From assembly GCA_034509735.1 (NCBI GenBank), contig JACGWO010000003.1:10912001-10976000 (forward strand): DNA of 64,000 nt, written 5' to 3'. The notes under the pieces were generated by a model. The model saw only the letters and a list, made by a program, of their open reading frames with translations, was not told the origin of the DNA and made no database searches. Position 1 is the first letter of the stretch, and each line of letters starts with the position of its first letter. This document shows, one piece after another, positions 33,905 through 45,604 of this stretch. Position numbers and translations under genes: made by a program. The stretch is from Sesamum alatum (taxonomy: Eukaryota; Streptophyta; Magnoliopsida; Lamiales; Pedaliaceae).

Positions 33905-36658
33905 ATGCCTTTTGCAACATTGAGGGTATCTCGTTCATCAACTTATTCTCAATTCATAGCGAGGTTATACCAGCAGACAGGTGTTGATAGCAACGAATAC
34001 TCATTGAAAGTATTCGCAAAACATGCATGCCATTATCTCGGTCGTATCAAAGAGACACTCATGCCAATCCAAGACGATGACACTTTGTCATTCTTTTTGG
34101 ATCCAGCATCAGGATTTCCAATCTTAGAAATATATATTGAAAAAGAACATCAATACCCATCACAGCCATCAAATACATTTAGCCAACCTTGGGGCGACTA
34201 CATATCACTTTTAGCCAATGAAGGTCTACCTTCTTCCTCCAACCACGAGTTTTTAGCCGGTCCTTCCGATGGTAATTTTTTTGCAGGTCCATCTGGTGGT
34301 GATTTTTGCACTGGCCCGTCTTGGGGTGATTTTTTTGGGAGTGCTTCAAATTACGTATATGACTCAACACCTGACGTGGTTGCTGTTACACAAGGCCTGG
34401 AAAACATTGGAATTCAACCCCGGGCAACCCATTCACGGAGCAACGACGAGCCAGTGTTCGATGAAGACCCTGAAGAGGATCATGAAGAAGATCCTCAAGC
34501 TGATAGTTTGGCTGATTTTTCAGATCATATGTCTGAACCAGATGAAGCTGCATTTCCAATACCACCCGAGGATCCTGAGAACGAGGCTTACATAAATGAC
34601 ATGGCTGAAACATTTGCATCCCACTCTCAAGGTATGTCACCAACCAATGAACCGTCTATGCCAAATAACACTAACGAGGAAATGTTTTACCGTTCCATAC
34701 CATTTTTTGATCGTACATTCCCGGAGATACCTGCTGACTCCATTGATGTTCCGTCAAAGTATGCAAAATTTTATGATGCTAATGAAGGGAGACTTGATGT
34801 GGGAATGATTTTCAAAAATAAAGATCATTTAATAGGAGCGGTGAAAGATCACTCGATACGACATGCACGGCGTGAGTATGTGGTACTTGAGAGTACCACA
34901 AAAAAATGGAAGGTCGTCTGTAAACATAGCACCCCAGGTACGTATCAATAATGTATAATCGTCTATCACAATTTTATTAGAAAGTATATTCATCTTCTTC
35001 TTTTTTTCCACGTTCCAGATGTATGGTGTAGATGGGAGCTACGTGGAATAATAAAACCGAGAAAGGGCCGTTGGGAAATAACAAAATATAAGGGGGACCA
35101 CACATGTGTTATTAACGATATGTCCCTCGAACACAGCAATTTAGACAGAAGGTACATTGCTTCTTTATTATTAGGGCAGGTAAAATACGACCCCTCATAT
35201 GGAATCAAGCATGTCATACAAACTGTGAAGGACCACACAGGGTTCGACATAACATACCAAAAGGTATGGTACAGTTTGAAGATGGCCCGTGAAACCGTTT
35301 ATGGCACATGGGAGAGTTCAGTTCGAAAGCTACCAAACTTCATGGGAGCTCTCCAAAAGTATAATGAAGGGACGATTGTTGAATGGGAACATAAATACTT
35401 TCAGCGGTCAAGCAATGCATACGTGATAAAATACGTCTTCTGGGCATTCAAACCGTGTATCGATGGGTTCCAATACTGCCGCAATATCATCAGTGTCGAT
35501 GGAACACATTTATACACGAAGTACAAGCACAAAATGTTGATTGCAGCTGCCATGGATGGGAATCAACAGGTACTTCCTCTTGCGTTTGCTATTGTCGATG
35601 AAGAATCCGAAGCATCTTGGACTTGGTTTCTTCAAATGTTGAGCAAACATATTATAAGAGGACGGTCTGGGATGTGTCTTATTTCTGACCGTAATGCGGG
35701 TCTCATCAGAGCAGTGAAAAACATTCCAGATTTTGTGCCACCACAGGGAGTGCACAGATATTGCTTGCGGCACGTATGTTCTAATTTCAACAGTCGTCAC
35801 AAGAATGTCGAACTGAAGGACCTTTGTTGGAGAGCTGGTTCTGAATATCAAATCAGCCAGTTCAATCGAACAATGAACGAGATAAAGGCTCACAAATTAG
35901 AAGCGTTTGTGTACTTAGAGAATATTGAGAAGGAAAAATGGACAGCTTCTCACGATGGCGGATGGCGGTGCGGAATTCTCACAACCAACATGTCAGAGTG
36001 CATCAATGGAGTTCTGAAAGGGGCTCGTCGATTGCCTGTGACTGCAATAGTGGAAATAACATTTGCTCGTTCAGTCCACTATTTTCGTGAGAGGATGGCC
36101 AAAAGTGGTGTCATGTTAAGCAACAACCAACTATGGACGGACTTTGCAAACAAATTATTCCAACGTTGGTTCGAAAAAAGTGTTGAACATGCTGTGACGA
36201 GATACAACCAGCACCAACAGTCTGCCTCCGTTGTGACAAAACGTCAGACTGGACATGGATTCAACACTCACGTCGTCAAAATTGCCACACGAGAATGTTC
36301 ATGTGGCAAATGGAGTCAATTCGGCATCCCGTGCTTGCATGCTCAAAAGGTATGCGCTGCATATAGAATTAGTGCCCCATCAATGGTGAAGGACTATTAT
36401 GATATAATGGCTTACAGGAGAACATATTCTAAGTCTTTTCATCCTTTGATGGCGGAAGATTATTGGGATGTTCCACAATTTGAGTTGGTCCATGACACTA
36501 CTTTACGTGGCATCATTTATCGTGGTAGAATCCAAACCACACGTATTCCTAACGAGATGAATTGGCCACAAACGCGAGATAGACAACAATACCAACAAAG
36601 GGAGGGCCATTCAAGACAAACTGATGCGTCGGTGAGGGGTCGTAGAAGACAACAATAA
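33905..36658 (+). CDS. MuDR-type transposase of the MULE, two exons
   Basis: Exons 33905-34937 and 35019-36658 (intron GTACGT...TTCCAG, 81 bp, phase 1) encode 890 residues. The N-terminus resembles a PB1-like region (SLKVFAKHACHYLG... LEIYIEKE) followed by an acidic linker. The MuDR DNA-binding region is GMIFKNKDHLIGAVKDHSIR. The MULE catalytic domain has Asp about 505 (SVDGTHL), Asp about 568 (LISDRNAG) with a CxxH (YCLRHVCSNF), and probable Glu about 632 (MNEIKAH). The SWIM zinc finger is CSCGKWSQFGIPCLHA from about residue 771. All key motifs are intact. It would cut and paste the element by binding its TIRs. It is paired head-to-head with the PMD gene. Confidence 0.93.
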
Positions 36659-36879
36659 TTTTAAGAATTGTAATTATTATAAATGATTTTTAAAACTTTA
36701 TTCTTTGATTTAAATATACTTTTTTTACTGTAATTATATTTTTTGTGTTAATAAATATTTTTTGTGGTATATTTATTTTAACTTATATGCAAATTAAATA
36801 ATAATAATAATAATAAAATTAAAAAAATTGAATATACGCAAAAATAATAATAATAATAATAATAATTTTTTTAAAAAAA

Positions 36880-37073
36880 AAAGTAAAGTAGAAGTTGAAC
36901 TTTGAGAGTTCGACTTCATATGAGAGTTCGACTTCAGAAATTAAAAAAAAAAAAAAAATTTAGGTAGAAGTCGAACTCTCTGAGTTCGACTTTTACCAAT
37001 TGTGTTATATATATTATAATATTTTTATTTTTGTTATTTTTTATTTTCTTAATATTAAATAAATAAATAAGCC
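36880..37073. repeat. Right TIR region of the MULE, with extra palindromes
   Basis: The outer ~90 bp mirror the left TIR. Inside it, three versions of the palindrome GTCGAACTCTCAAAGTTCGAC-like motif occur (36893-36918, 36920-36936 partial, 36964-36992), while the left end has one. Confidence 0.85.
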
Positions 37074-37323
37074 ATGTTAAATGAGAAAAAAAACTATGAG
37101 GAAATGAAAAATAAAGAAGTTCGTGAGAAGAAAGAAACTCCAAGTGAAGAGTGAGAAACATGGAGTAGTGAGTTGAGAAGAAAAATTTATAATTGTGAGA
37201 TTATTAAGAAAATATTGAAATTATTATTTTGAAAAAAAAATTTAATGGAGAAAATGAATTACAGGATATATTTGGTTATTCAAAAATTGATTCAGCGTAG
37301 GTTTTATTTTATAATAGTATAAA

Positions 37324-38607
37324 GTACTTTCAAATACTCTCAATATTTATATTTTAATCACTTATTTATTTTTTTTTTCAAAAATACCCCATAGTAGAGA
37401 GTTAGATCATGGGGCTTTTAACTATTTCTTTTAGATGAACTCTTTTGAAGATTATGATATCTGAATAATGTTCAAATTATTACCAAGGTGTTTGGTTAAC
37501 TTTAAGTGAAAAATTCTATAAGTTTATGTATTTTATAAGGTGTTAATTTCTTTTTTTAAATATTCTTTTTGGTGTTTCGAATGATCAAACTTAAAAGATA
37601 TTAGCAATAAAATTAGTTTGAAGGGGTTTAATTAACTTTTTTAAAAAATTTTATAAGCTCATGACATCTTCATTCTATGCTTACAAACACCTTCTTTAAA
37701 AAAAAAAAATACCAAATATTTAGTAATGTCTTATAAACTTTCATATCATCTTATAAAATACTTTAAATACGTTATATGTTCTCACACCCTTGAAAATTAT
37801 AAGAAGCAATTTCAAAAGTTCTTCCTACATTTTTTGTGTATTATTCTGAATATGTATTTTGCTAATCATGGACCAAAAGAACAAGACAAGAAAGACATAA
37901 AGTGAAAAGAAATCCTCTAAGATTATGTTAATTATACAAACATTTCATGCATTTTTATAAAATAATTGGTAAATTGTTCGAGGGGTGTTAATATAATATA
38001 CCTCAATGAGTATTTACACAAAATTTTATCACTGATAAGGAAATATACTTATAATTACAATTATAATATTATGAGGTGTATTTATAATTTTATAAAAAAT
38101 ATAAGATACTTATGTCATATTAAATTTACTTTCGGCGTGTCAATATAATTATTTAACAGAAAAACAATTGAAAGAAAGTGAAAAGAAAAGAAATAAAAAC
38201 AGAGGAACTCATATTTATGAGCCACTCCCACTTCTGAATCAAAATTAGGCAGACATTGCGGGGCCCAGTTCCCGCCTAAATTTAAGGAATTATGATCCAG
38301 GCAAAGGGTTCAACCAATTAAAAAATGCACACGACCAAACACGCATTGAGCGCAAAAGTGCAGCGCAACGAAGTGACAACGGAGGACAATGGCTGCAAAG
38401 TCCATTTTTTAACACCAAAATAATTACTATTGCTGCATCAAAATCTACAGAGAAGGTATCAATATATGGTCCAAAAAAGGTGAGCAGGAATAAAAAAATT
38501 TATGACAAAATGGATGTTTTGCGGCGTATCTAGCAAGATTGTCAGCTGCATTATACACTTCTTTGTAGCTAAAACTGAAGCCAACTTTTGGGAAATCAGC
38601 CCGCACT
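37324..38607. other. AT-rich spacer, no gene seen
   Basis: No recognised domain or repeat end. Short frames only. A slightly less AT-rich patch at 38220-38470 shows no coding signal that I can support. Confidence 0.5.
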
Positions 38608-39020
38608 CTCAATTTTGTGTGTGGGAGGGGGAGGGGCCGTCAGCTCACTGTTGTAGAGAGAAGGAGAGAGAGAAATAATTTCACTTGTTGTGTGTGTGTG
38701 TGTGTGTGTGAGATAGAAGAGAAAATTAATTTTATACAATCATATATATTCAAAAATTAAATTTATTCTTATTTTAATTAAGTTTATTGTTAATTGAAAT
38801 AAAAATAACATATTAGTATTTGTGATGCATGAATATATAATCGTCCTTATTAATATAACAAATATTGTGTAATATTTTAATTTTTAATTTTATTTGAGTA
38901 AAATATTGTATTGATAATTAGTGCATTAGAAAAAATTATCATACAAATTTTATATATGAGATTGTAAGGCAATGATAAATTTTAAAATATAAGAATAAAT
39001 TATATGTGAGTTTCAATTAA
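38608..39020 (+). repeat. Left arm of a widely spaced inverted repeat
   Basis: The sequence from CTCAATTTTGTGTGTGGGAG through GAGAGAGAGAAATAAT, a (GT)n tract and the AT-rich block ending ATATGTGAGTTTCAATT is the inverse of 42942-43395. Arms of roughly 400 bp enclose about 3.9 kb. Confidence 0.82.
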
Positions 39021-39944
39021 AAACCAAAAAGAGTTTTATATGGGGGTGGGTGTGGGGGCAGGGGTGGGTGGAGGAAGGGAAGTATGGTGTTAAAAAATTA
39101 ATGCTATATATTAAAAAATTAAAAGAGTTTATAATTGTATATTTTTATTAGTTCATCAGCCCTTTCGGTATTATTAGTCCACATTTATATAATTAGGACA
39201 TATATATATATAAATATATTAATTGTATTTTAATATTTTTAATATTTCAAAACCTATTGAAGTTAATATTTTTAAATTTAACAAAATATTTATTCATCAA
39301 GAAGTTCAAATTAAGTGCCCACTCCAATTTTTTTCTCCCTCAAAAAGTTGCTTTATTATTTTACTAACCGCAGTATCACGTGATCCTCGCAAGCATAATT
39401 TATTTAAGTATAAGTTTAAGTAAATATAAAAAAATTAATTGTAAATAAAATAAATTATACATTTCTAATTTGAGTGCACACGATTAGTGTACTCGTAAAT
39501 TCTTTAATTCTAACTCATTTATTGAACTAATATACCGTGACTTGATATTAAAAGCTAGGAATGACCCAAGTTATACACATACAAATTAGTATCTAAAATT
39601 ATCTCATACCATTTGATATAAGATTTAATATAAAAGAAGTGAATAGAAAATAAGTACCACACATCGCTTTTTTCAGTTTTGGTGTCTGAGAATCCTAATC
39701 ACAACAGCCTCCATATCTGCATTTTAGGAAGAAAAAGTTAGTTTTCATAGATGAATGCAAAAAATAAAATTAAAAAACAAAAGAAAACAAAAGAAAATAG
39801 GAAGACAAAAATGTACCTTTATTTATGAGGTTATACCCTCACCTCTATTGCAAGTTGGTTTTGTATGTCACCATATTTATTAGGACTTCAAAAAACTTGG
39901 CCAGCCATAACATATTTTTACTGGGCTTAGGAAGGTGTGTCTTA
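39021..39944. other. Non-coding spacer inside the inverted repeat
   Basis: AT-rich, no supported gene or element end. Confidence 0.45.
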
Positions 39945-40395
39945 AGTTTAAATGTATTTTTGGTCCCGTAATTTAGGTCATTTGGCATTTTTGTGTTTTA
40001 ACTTTCTTGGTAGTATTGTGGTCCTGTATCATTTTAATTTTCGTGATTTTAGTCCTTTTTTTGTCGGAGTTCACCATTCTCGCCGAAAAAATGCATGTGT
40101 CTCTCACGTGATATTTTAAAATTGGGGCTTTTGTTCCTATTGGCTCATTTCTGTCAACATTTATGTCCTTTAACTTTTTAGAGTAGCATTTTGGTCCTAC
40201 ATTTTTTAAATTTTCGTGATTTCAGTCATTTTTTTGCCGGATTTCACCCTTATCGCAAGTGGAGGTGAACTCCGGCGAACAAAAGGGCTAAAATTGCGAA
40301 AATTAAAAAGATGTAGGACCAAAATGCTACCTAGAAAGTTAAAAGATGAAAATGCCAAATGACCTAAGTTAGGGGACCAAAAATGTAATTAATCC
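39945..40395. mobile_element. Foldback (MULE-like) element with perfect 9-bp TSD
   Basis: Starts AGTTTAAATGTATTTTTGGT and ends ACCAAAAATGTAATTAATCC; arms also share AGGTCATTTGGCATTTTTG and its complement. TGTGTCTTA flanks both ends (39936-39944 and 40396-40404). 451 bp, no ORF. Confidence 0.86.
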
Positions 40396-40404
40396 TGTGT
40401 CTTA

Positions 40405-41689
40405 TGCAGATTTATTCTCCAATTATGAGCTTGCTTATGCATCTACTGACAATTCATTGCGCTTGTGGGGGTATTAATGAAAATGTTTCAGTATGTTTTG
40501 AGTATTTTAAGACTTCAATTTTTTGTGCTATTTACATTACGAGTAGCATAAGAACTAACTGTAATTGATGGCTGAAAATTAACTAATCATATTTGGATGA
40601 AATAATTGTGATAATGTGATAAATTTACAATAGAAAGATGGGAAACAAATTACAACATAGAGGAGGCAAGCATGTGTTGCAATTCTGGAGAGGACAAATA
40701 TAGCGCAAATAATAATAGACATCTCAAATCAACAAACTTGTAAAAAGAAATCCACACCAAATGACACTCCGGACTTTCATACAAAGATAGTGAATTCTAT
40801 TTATTCAAGAACCCAACATTTTCTTCTCATATACACTATATGTCAATTAAAGTTCAATACGATCACATGAAAAAATTAAATAATAAATAAGATACAATAG
40901 TAGAAAATACCATCCAACAAAGGAGCGTAAAAGAGAAAATAAAAAAAGATGATGTTATTTTAAAACCTGAAACTCAATGAAACTTCAAAATAACTCAATC
41001 AAAATTGGTCGTTCCCCGTACTTTTGTTGGTCAACTTGCACTCAACTGAAAAAGTTAACAAATTATAAACATTTTCTTTATCTCTTTTCACAAATGTGCA
41101 TATATTGAATACAACGTCATAGATCAAATGTTAAAAACTATCATAAACAATGCCAAGGTCTAAACAATAATTAAGCTTATAACGTTGATATCCGTATGGA
41201 TTCTGAAATAAAGAAGACGTGTACAATAAAAGAGAAAAATTATACTAATTCAATTATAAAACATCCTCTATCCCTTCAATAAATAACAATAATGCAGAAA
41301 ATCCTATTAACCTCCTTACCTAAAACACCTTTCTTTCTAGCCTCGGAGGAGTGAGTTTCTTACTCCTAATCTGTTTTAATAAATTTAGACTTAAATCTAC
41401 TCATAAAATCAAGTAAACAATTTATGACAACCAAAATTCAAAGTTTAAAGGCATCATATCTACAAATTATTTAACTCATCCACGCAATTTTGTTTCACTT
41501 ATTCAAGCAATTTTTAATGTTTTGTTTTTTTAAAATGAGTGGAACTTTTAATAACAAAAAATTTTCACTCGCTTACAAATTCAATTTATTCACTCATCCA
41601 CTCAAATTTTTAATTATGCACAAAGAGAGAGAGAAATGGTTTTCTTTTTTTTTAGGAAAATCATCTTCATAAATGATGCCACAAAAGTG
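40405..41689. other. AT-rich spacer, no gene seen
   Basis: No recognised domain, intron-exon pattern or element terminus. Confidence 0.45.
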
Positions 41690-42100
41690 GACATATATAT
41701 ATAGGCAAGAACAAATTACAGCAACAATTCAACTCCCTCAGCACTGTAGTGAGCGTTTCTTGGCAATTGATGAGCAAGGTTATTTGCTTGTCGATTAACA
41801 TGCAAAAAGGAGAGGGAATGAAAAGCAACTGCAAGTGACTTGATATCTTCAGAAATTGGTTCAAGTGGTCAACAATCACCTTCACTGAGGACATTTCTCC
41901 AACCTTTCCTCACAGGACTTAGTATTTCCGCATGCTCAGGTAAAGTAGGAATTGGAAAATGTTAATTTCATCCTCCCTCCATGCTAAACAGACGCCTTCA
42001 TAATTTCTTGCGATAATCCCTACACCCGTGGACTTACAACAATTCCGATACCAATCCGCAAAGTTTGAGAACGTGTGCTTATGGGGAAGGAAAATTCGGA
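41690..42100 (-). pseudogene. LINE-type RNase H remnant
   Basis: On the minus strand GVGIIARNYEGVCLAWRED (about 42030) and, in a shifted frame further on, IVDHLNQFLKIS and then AFHSLSFLHVNRQANNLAHQ match the RNase H-like domain (RVT_3) found at the end of plant non-LTR retrotransposons and related host proteins. Frames change repeatedly, so it is a relic. No RT or endonuclease was seen beside it. Confidence 0.7.
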
Positions 42101-42439
42101 TTTTGGAGAGAGAGATAAAACAGAAGAGTTTGGAGAGGTTTAACTTGTCAAATTGAAGGGCATTTTGGGTAGTTTCAAATTTTGGTATGAGAACTACCAA
42201 AATATGCTAAGTTTCCATTTTTAATCTCTACAAAATTAAATAATTCATTTTGCAGAAATAAAGAGGTGAATGAATTATGCAAAAACAACGGACATTTTTT
42301 TTTAAAATTTCACAAATAACTTCCTTTTTAGACACAAAAGAGCCTTTACTTTTATAATTAGTATAGATAATACTCCCTCCTCCCCAACCCAATTCTCGGC
42401 ACCCACCCTCCACTTGTATAACACTCCCTCTTTAAAATT

Positions 42440-43500
42440 TAATTCTTTTTTTATTATTATAAATTAAAGTCGAAGACAGAGAGTCGAATTCTCTATCTTG
42501 GACTTCCACTTACAATAGAAGGGGGGGGGGGGGGGGGGGATTTATTTAATGTAGAGAGAGAGTATTTACTTAAAAAAATATAATTAACATTAGGGGTGAT
42601 ACAGTCTGATTTCGGTCTTTTTAAAGCTATTTTCAAATCGAATTGTTATTGGCGATTAAATAATTTTTTAAATTATCACTTTTGAAACCAATATCAAAGG
42701 TTGAAAAAATCAAATAATTCTATAGTAGAAATTAAAAACTTAATATTAGCAATAAATATAAAAATGATAAATCACAAAAAAATATATTAATCAATCATAT
42801 AAGTGCAAACCTAATGAAGATTTCTTTCAAATTAATTTTATATGTCTGCTAAGGAGTCGGGGGAGGGGGGGGGGGGGAGAATAGAGAATAGGGGACGACG
42901 TGAAATATAAAAGAGGGAAAGAGGGAGAGAAAAAGAGAGATTGAAGCTCATATATAATTTATTTTTATATCTTAAAATTTATCATTGCCTTACAATCTCA
43001 TATATAAAATCTGTATGATAATTTTTTCTAATGCATTAATTATCAATACAATATTTTACTCAAATTAAATTAAAAATTAAACTTTGTGCAATATTTGTTA
43101 TATCGATAAGTATGATTATATATTCATGCATCACAAATACTAATATGTTATTTTTTATTTTACTTAATAATAAACTTAAATAAAATAGGAGTAAATTTAA
43201 TTTTTAAATACATGTAATTGCATGAAAATTAATTTTCTCTTCTCTCTCTCTCTCACACACACACAAAGTGACATTATTTCTCTCTCTCATTCTCTCTCCA
43301 ACAGTGAGGTGAGGTTGACACCCCCCTCCCCATTTCCCTCCCTTCCCCCGGGCCCCCTCCCCACACCCCCACCGTCACCCCTCCCACAAAATTGAAGTCG
43401 AACTCTATAAGTTTGACTTGCACTAAAATTATTATTCCTTGTAGTTTAATATTATTTTTGTTATATTATTTAATTTTTATATTAATTTATTAAATATGAC
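42440..43500. mobile_element. Decayed MULE-end sequences related to the intact MULE
   Basis: 43394-43500 (GAAGTCGAACTCTATAAGTT ... TTTTTGTTATATTATTTAAT) aligns with the right TIR of the intact MULE (GAAGTCGAACTCTCTGAGTT ...). 42466-42510 holds a related palindrome (GTCGAAGACAGAGAGTCGAA). These may be the two ends of a ~1-kb non-autonomous relative, or remnants of a larger one. A 19-G run lies at 42521-42539. Confidence 0.5.
42942..43395 (-). repeat. Right arm of the widely spaced inverted repeat
   Basis: Inverse of 38608-39020. It adds a C-rich insertion (43320-43385) and CT/CA microsatellites at 43240-43300, where the left arm has GT and GA runs. Confidence 0.82.
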
Positions 43501-43848
43501 GATAAGATTGTATACTATGCCAAACCTGAGATACGTTAATGGGTTGGTTTCCAAGGAGAGCTTTTGCAACATCCATAGATTTTTACACATAATTGTGGGC
43601 TAATTGATAATGTTAAGAAAATATAAATTTAGTTATAAGTCATAGATGAAATTTGAATATATTAAAACTTGAAGGAGTAAATTGGAGCTTTATAAAATAT
43701 TTAGAAATAAATTATATAAATTAAAAAATTAGAGGACGTAATGAGAATTTAAAAAAAAATCTAAAAAAAACAAAAAAATATATTAAAAAAAAGAGAGAAA
43801 AAGGGTGGAATTTGTGGCTGCCACCCACTGCCTTACCATATATATATA

Positions 43849-44080
43849 GGGTTTAATACAATTTACTTCTCTGTAATATTGCAAATTAGCAAATTACATC
43901 CCTATGAAAAAAAATAGCAATTTACCTCCCTGTAAATTGTTTCATTTTAAAAGCACGGGAAGGTAATTTAATTCATTTTAACAAAAATACAGGGAGGTAA
44001 ATTGATATTTTATTTTTCATAAGGGGGTGATTTGCCCATTTTCAATATCACAGGGGGGGTTGCTTGCATTTTTTTTTCTA
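43849..44080. mobile_element. Short foldback element
   Basis: GGGTTTAATACAATTTACTT... and the inverse at the right end (GGTTGCTTGCATTTTT side) share degenerate arms, for example AGGGAGGTAAATTG versus CAATTTACCTCCCT inside. Both sides are TATATATA, which could be a target duplication but is uninformative. Confidence 0.55.
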
Positions 44081-44096
44081 TATATATATATATATA

Positions 44097-44160
44097 CTAG
44101 TCGTTGTGACACGTTGTCCCTAAGTGCATATAATAAATATTCTTTTGTACTTTAAACCCC
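44097..44160 (-). mobile_element. Helitron 3' terminus (5' end not found)
   Basis: Minus strand reads GCACTTAGGGACAACGTGTC then ACAACGACTAG followed by T, like the ends at 17675 and 30892. The rest of this Helitron was not located; Copia sequence begins at about 44161. Confidence 0.6.
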
Positions 44161-45593
44161 GTAGGTCAGCTAGAATGCCTCGCCTTCCCATGAGGTATGG
44201 ATTTCTAAGCATGACCGGTCAATTGGATAAAGATCCCAAGACATACGGGGACGCCATCTCTGACATCGAATCGGGAAATGGCTTGAGGCCATGAAAGCCG
44301 AAATGGACTCCATGAGCACAAACCAAGTATAGACACTTGTAGACCAACCCAAAGGCGTTAGACCAGTTGGGTGTAAATGGGTCTACAAGTGTAAACTTGT
44401 CGTTTATGGAGAAGTTACCACCCTCAAAGCTAGGCTAGTGGTGAAAGGATACACTCAACGACCCGGGATCAACTTTGAGGATACCTATTCGCCAGTAGCT
44501 ATGGCTAAGTCCATTTGTATCCTGCTTGCCATAACAACATAGTATCATTATGAAATATGGCAGATGGACGTGAAAATGACATTTCTCAACGGTTTCGTTG
44601 AGGAAGAAATCTATATGGATCAGCCGGAGGGATTCACGATTGTTGGAGAAGAGCAGAAGGTCTGCCGTCTCCAAAAGTCCATCTATGACCTCAAACAAGT
44701 ATCCCGTAGTTGGAACATTCGCTTTGATGCAGTCATACGAGGATATGATTTTATCAAAAATGAATATGACCCTTGTGTATACAAGAAGGTTAGTGGGAGC
44801 TCTGTAGTGTTTCTAGTACTTTATGTGGATGGCATTCTACTAATAGGGAATGATGTTAGAATGTTAAGTGACACAAAAGCATGGTTATCCATGCAATTTT
44901 CCATAAAGGATTTGGGTGAAGCTTCCTACATTCTAAGCATCCAATACGTCGTCCACTGCACAAGGCCTGACATCGCTTACGCCTTAAGTGTAACTAGTAG
45001 ATATCAGTCCTATGCAGGCCAGGCGCATTGAAATGCGGTCAAGAGCATCCTTAAGTACCTAAGGAGGACTAAGGATGTGTTCTTAGTCTATGACAATGGA
45101 GAGTTGATTCTGGAAGGTTTTAGCGATGCTAGCTTCCAGGCGGATGACGATGATGCCAAGTCTCAGTCAGGTTATGTAACTTAATGGTGGTGTGATGGCA
45201 TGGAAAAGTTCCAAGCAAGAAACCACAGCTGATTCCACCACTGAGGCCGAATACATAGCAACTTCAAAAACTGCCAAAGAAGCGGTTTGGCTGAGAAACT
45301 ACATCCAAGAGTTGGGTGTGGTACCTAGCATTGTCGAGCCCCTGGTTATCTTTTGTGATAACAACGGAGCAATATTGCAAGCAAAGGAACCGAGATCCCA
45401 TCACCGATCCAAGCACATTCTTAGACGCTACCACCTTTCAAGGGAAATGGTAGGAAGATGTGACGTTCGGATGGACCGAGTCAGCTTAGCAGACAACACA
45501 GCGGATCCGTTGACAAAGCCTATGTCACAAATTGCTCATACAAAACATCTTGAAAAGGTGCAGATTAGGCATATGGGCGATTGGCTTTAGGTC
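44161..45593 (+). pseudogene. Copia RT and RNase H remnant
   Basis: Plus-strand pieces read MRYGFLSMTGQLDKDP, then WVYKCK and VKGYTQRPGINFEDTYSPVA, MKMTFLNGFVEEEIYMDQPE-like RT, and FLVLYVDGILLIGND (catalytic YVDD changed to YVDG). After YILSIQ the sequence jumps to YVVHCTRPDIAYALSVTSRY, showing an internal deletion. RNase H follows (SSKQETTADSTTEAEYIATS, IFCDNNGAILQAKEPRSHH, DNTADPLTKPM) to QIRHMGDWL and stop near 45590. Stops at several points make it dead. It leads straight into the polypurine tract and an LTR. Confidence 0.88.
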
Positions 45594-45604
45594 AAGTGGG
45601 AGAT

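Larger units (their letters stand above)
30951..37073. mobile_element. Apparently intact MULE (Mutator-like) carrying transposase and PMD genes
   Basis: Perfect 10-bp duplications ATGTTAAATG flank it (30941-30950 and 37074-37083). Terminal inverted repeats beginning GGCTTATTTATTTATTTAAT are identical by eye for the outer ~90 bp. The 6.1-kb body encodes two divergent genes: a plant-mobile-domain protein (31260-33563, minus) and a MuDR-type transposase (33905-36658, plus). Both splice into uninterrupted frames. Short palindromes GTCGAACTCTCAAAGTTCGAC occur near both ends, with extra copies on the right. Intact genes plus clean ends suggest a recent and perhaps autonomous insertion. Confidence 0.93.
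30892..37323 (-). mobile_element. Older Helitron interrupted by the MULE (boundaries tentative)
   Basis: On the minus strand the 3' end reads GTACAACAACGACTAG followed by host T, closely like the Helitron ends at 17675 and 44097. The proposed 5' end beyond the MULE (minus strand TTTATACTATTATAAAAT at 37323) resembles plant Helitron starts (TCTATACTATTATAAA), though the leading TC is not intact. An alternative start is near 37406. Without the MULE it would be about 300-380 bp and non-coding. Confidence 0.5.

Noticed and set aside
41919..42200. Frame as a new small protein
   Set aside because: Contains the RNase H-like motif GVGIIARNYEG and is part of a decayed LINE-type domain.
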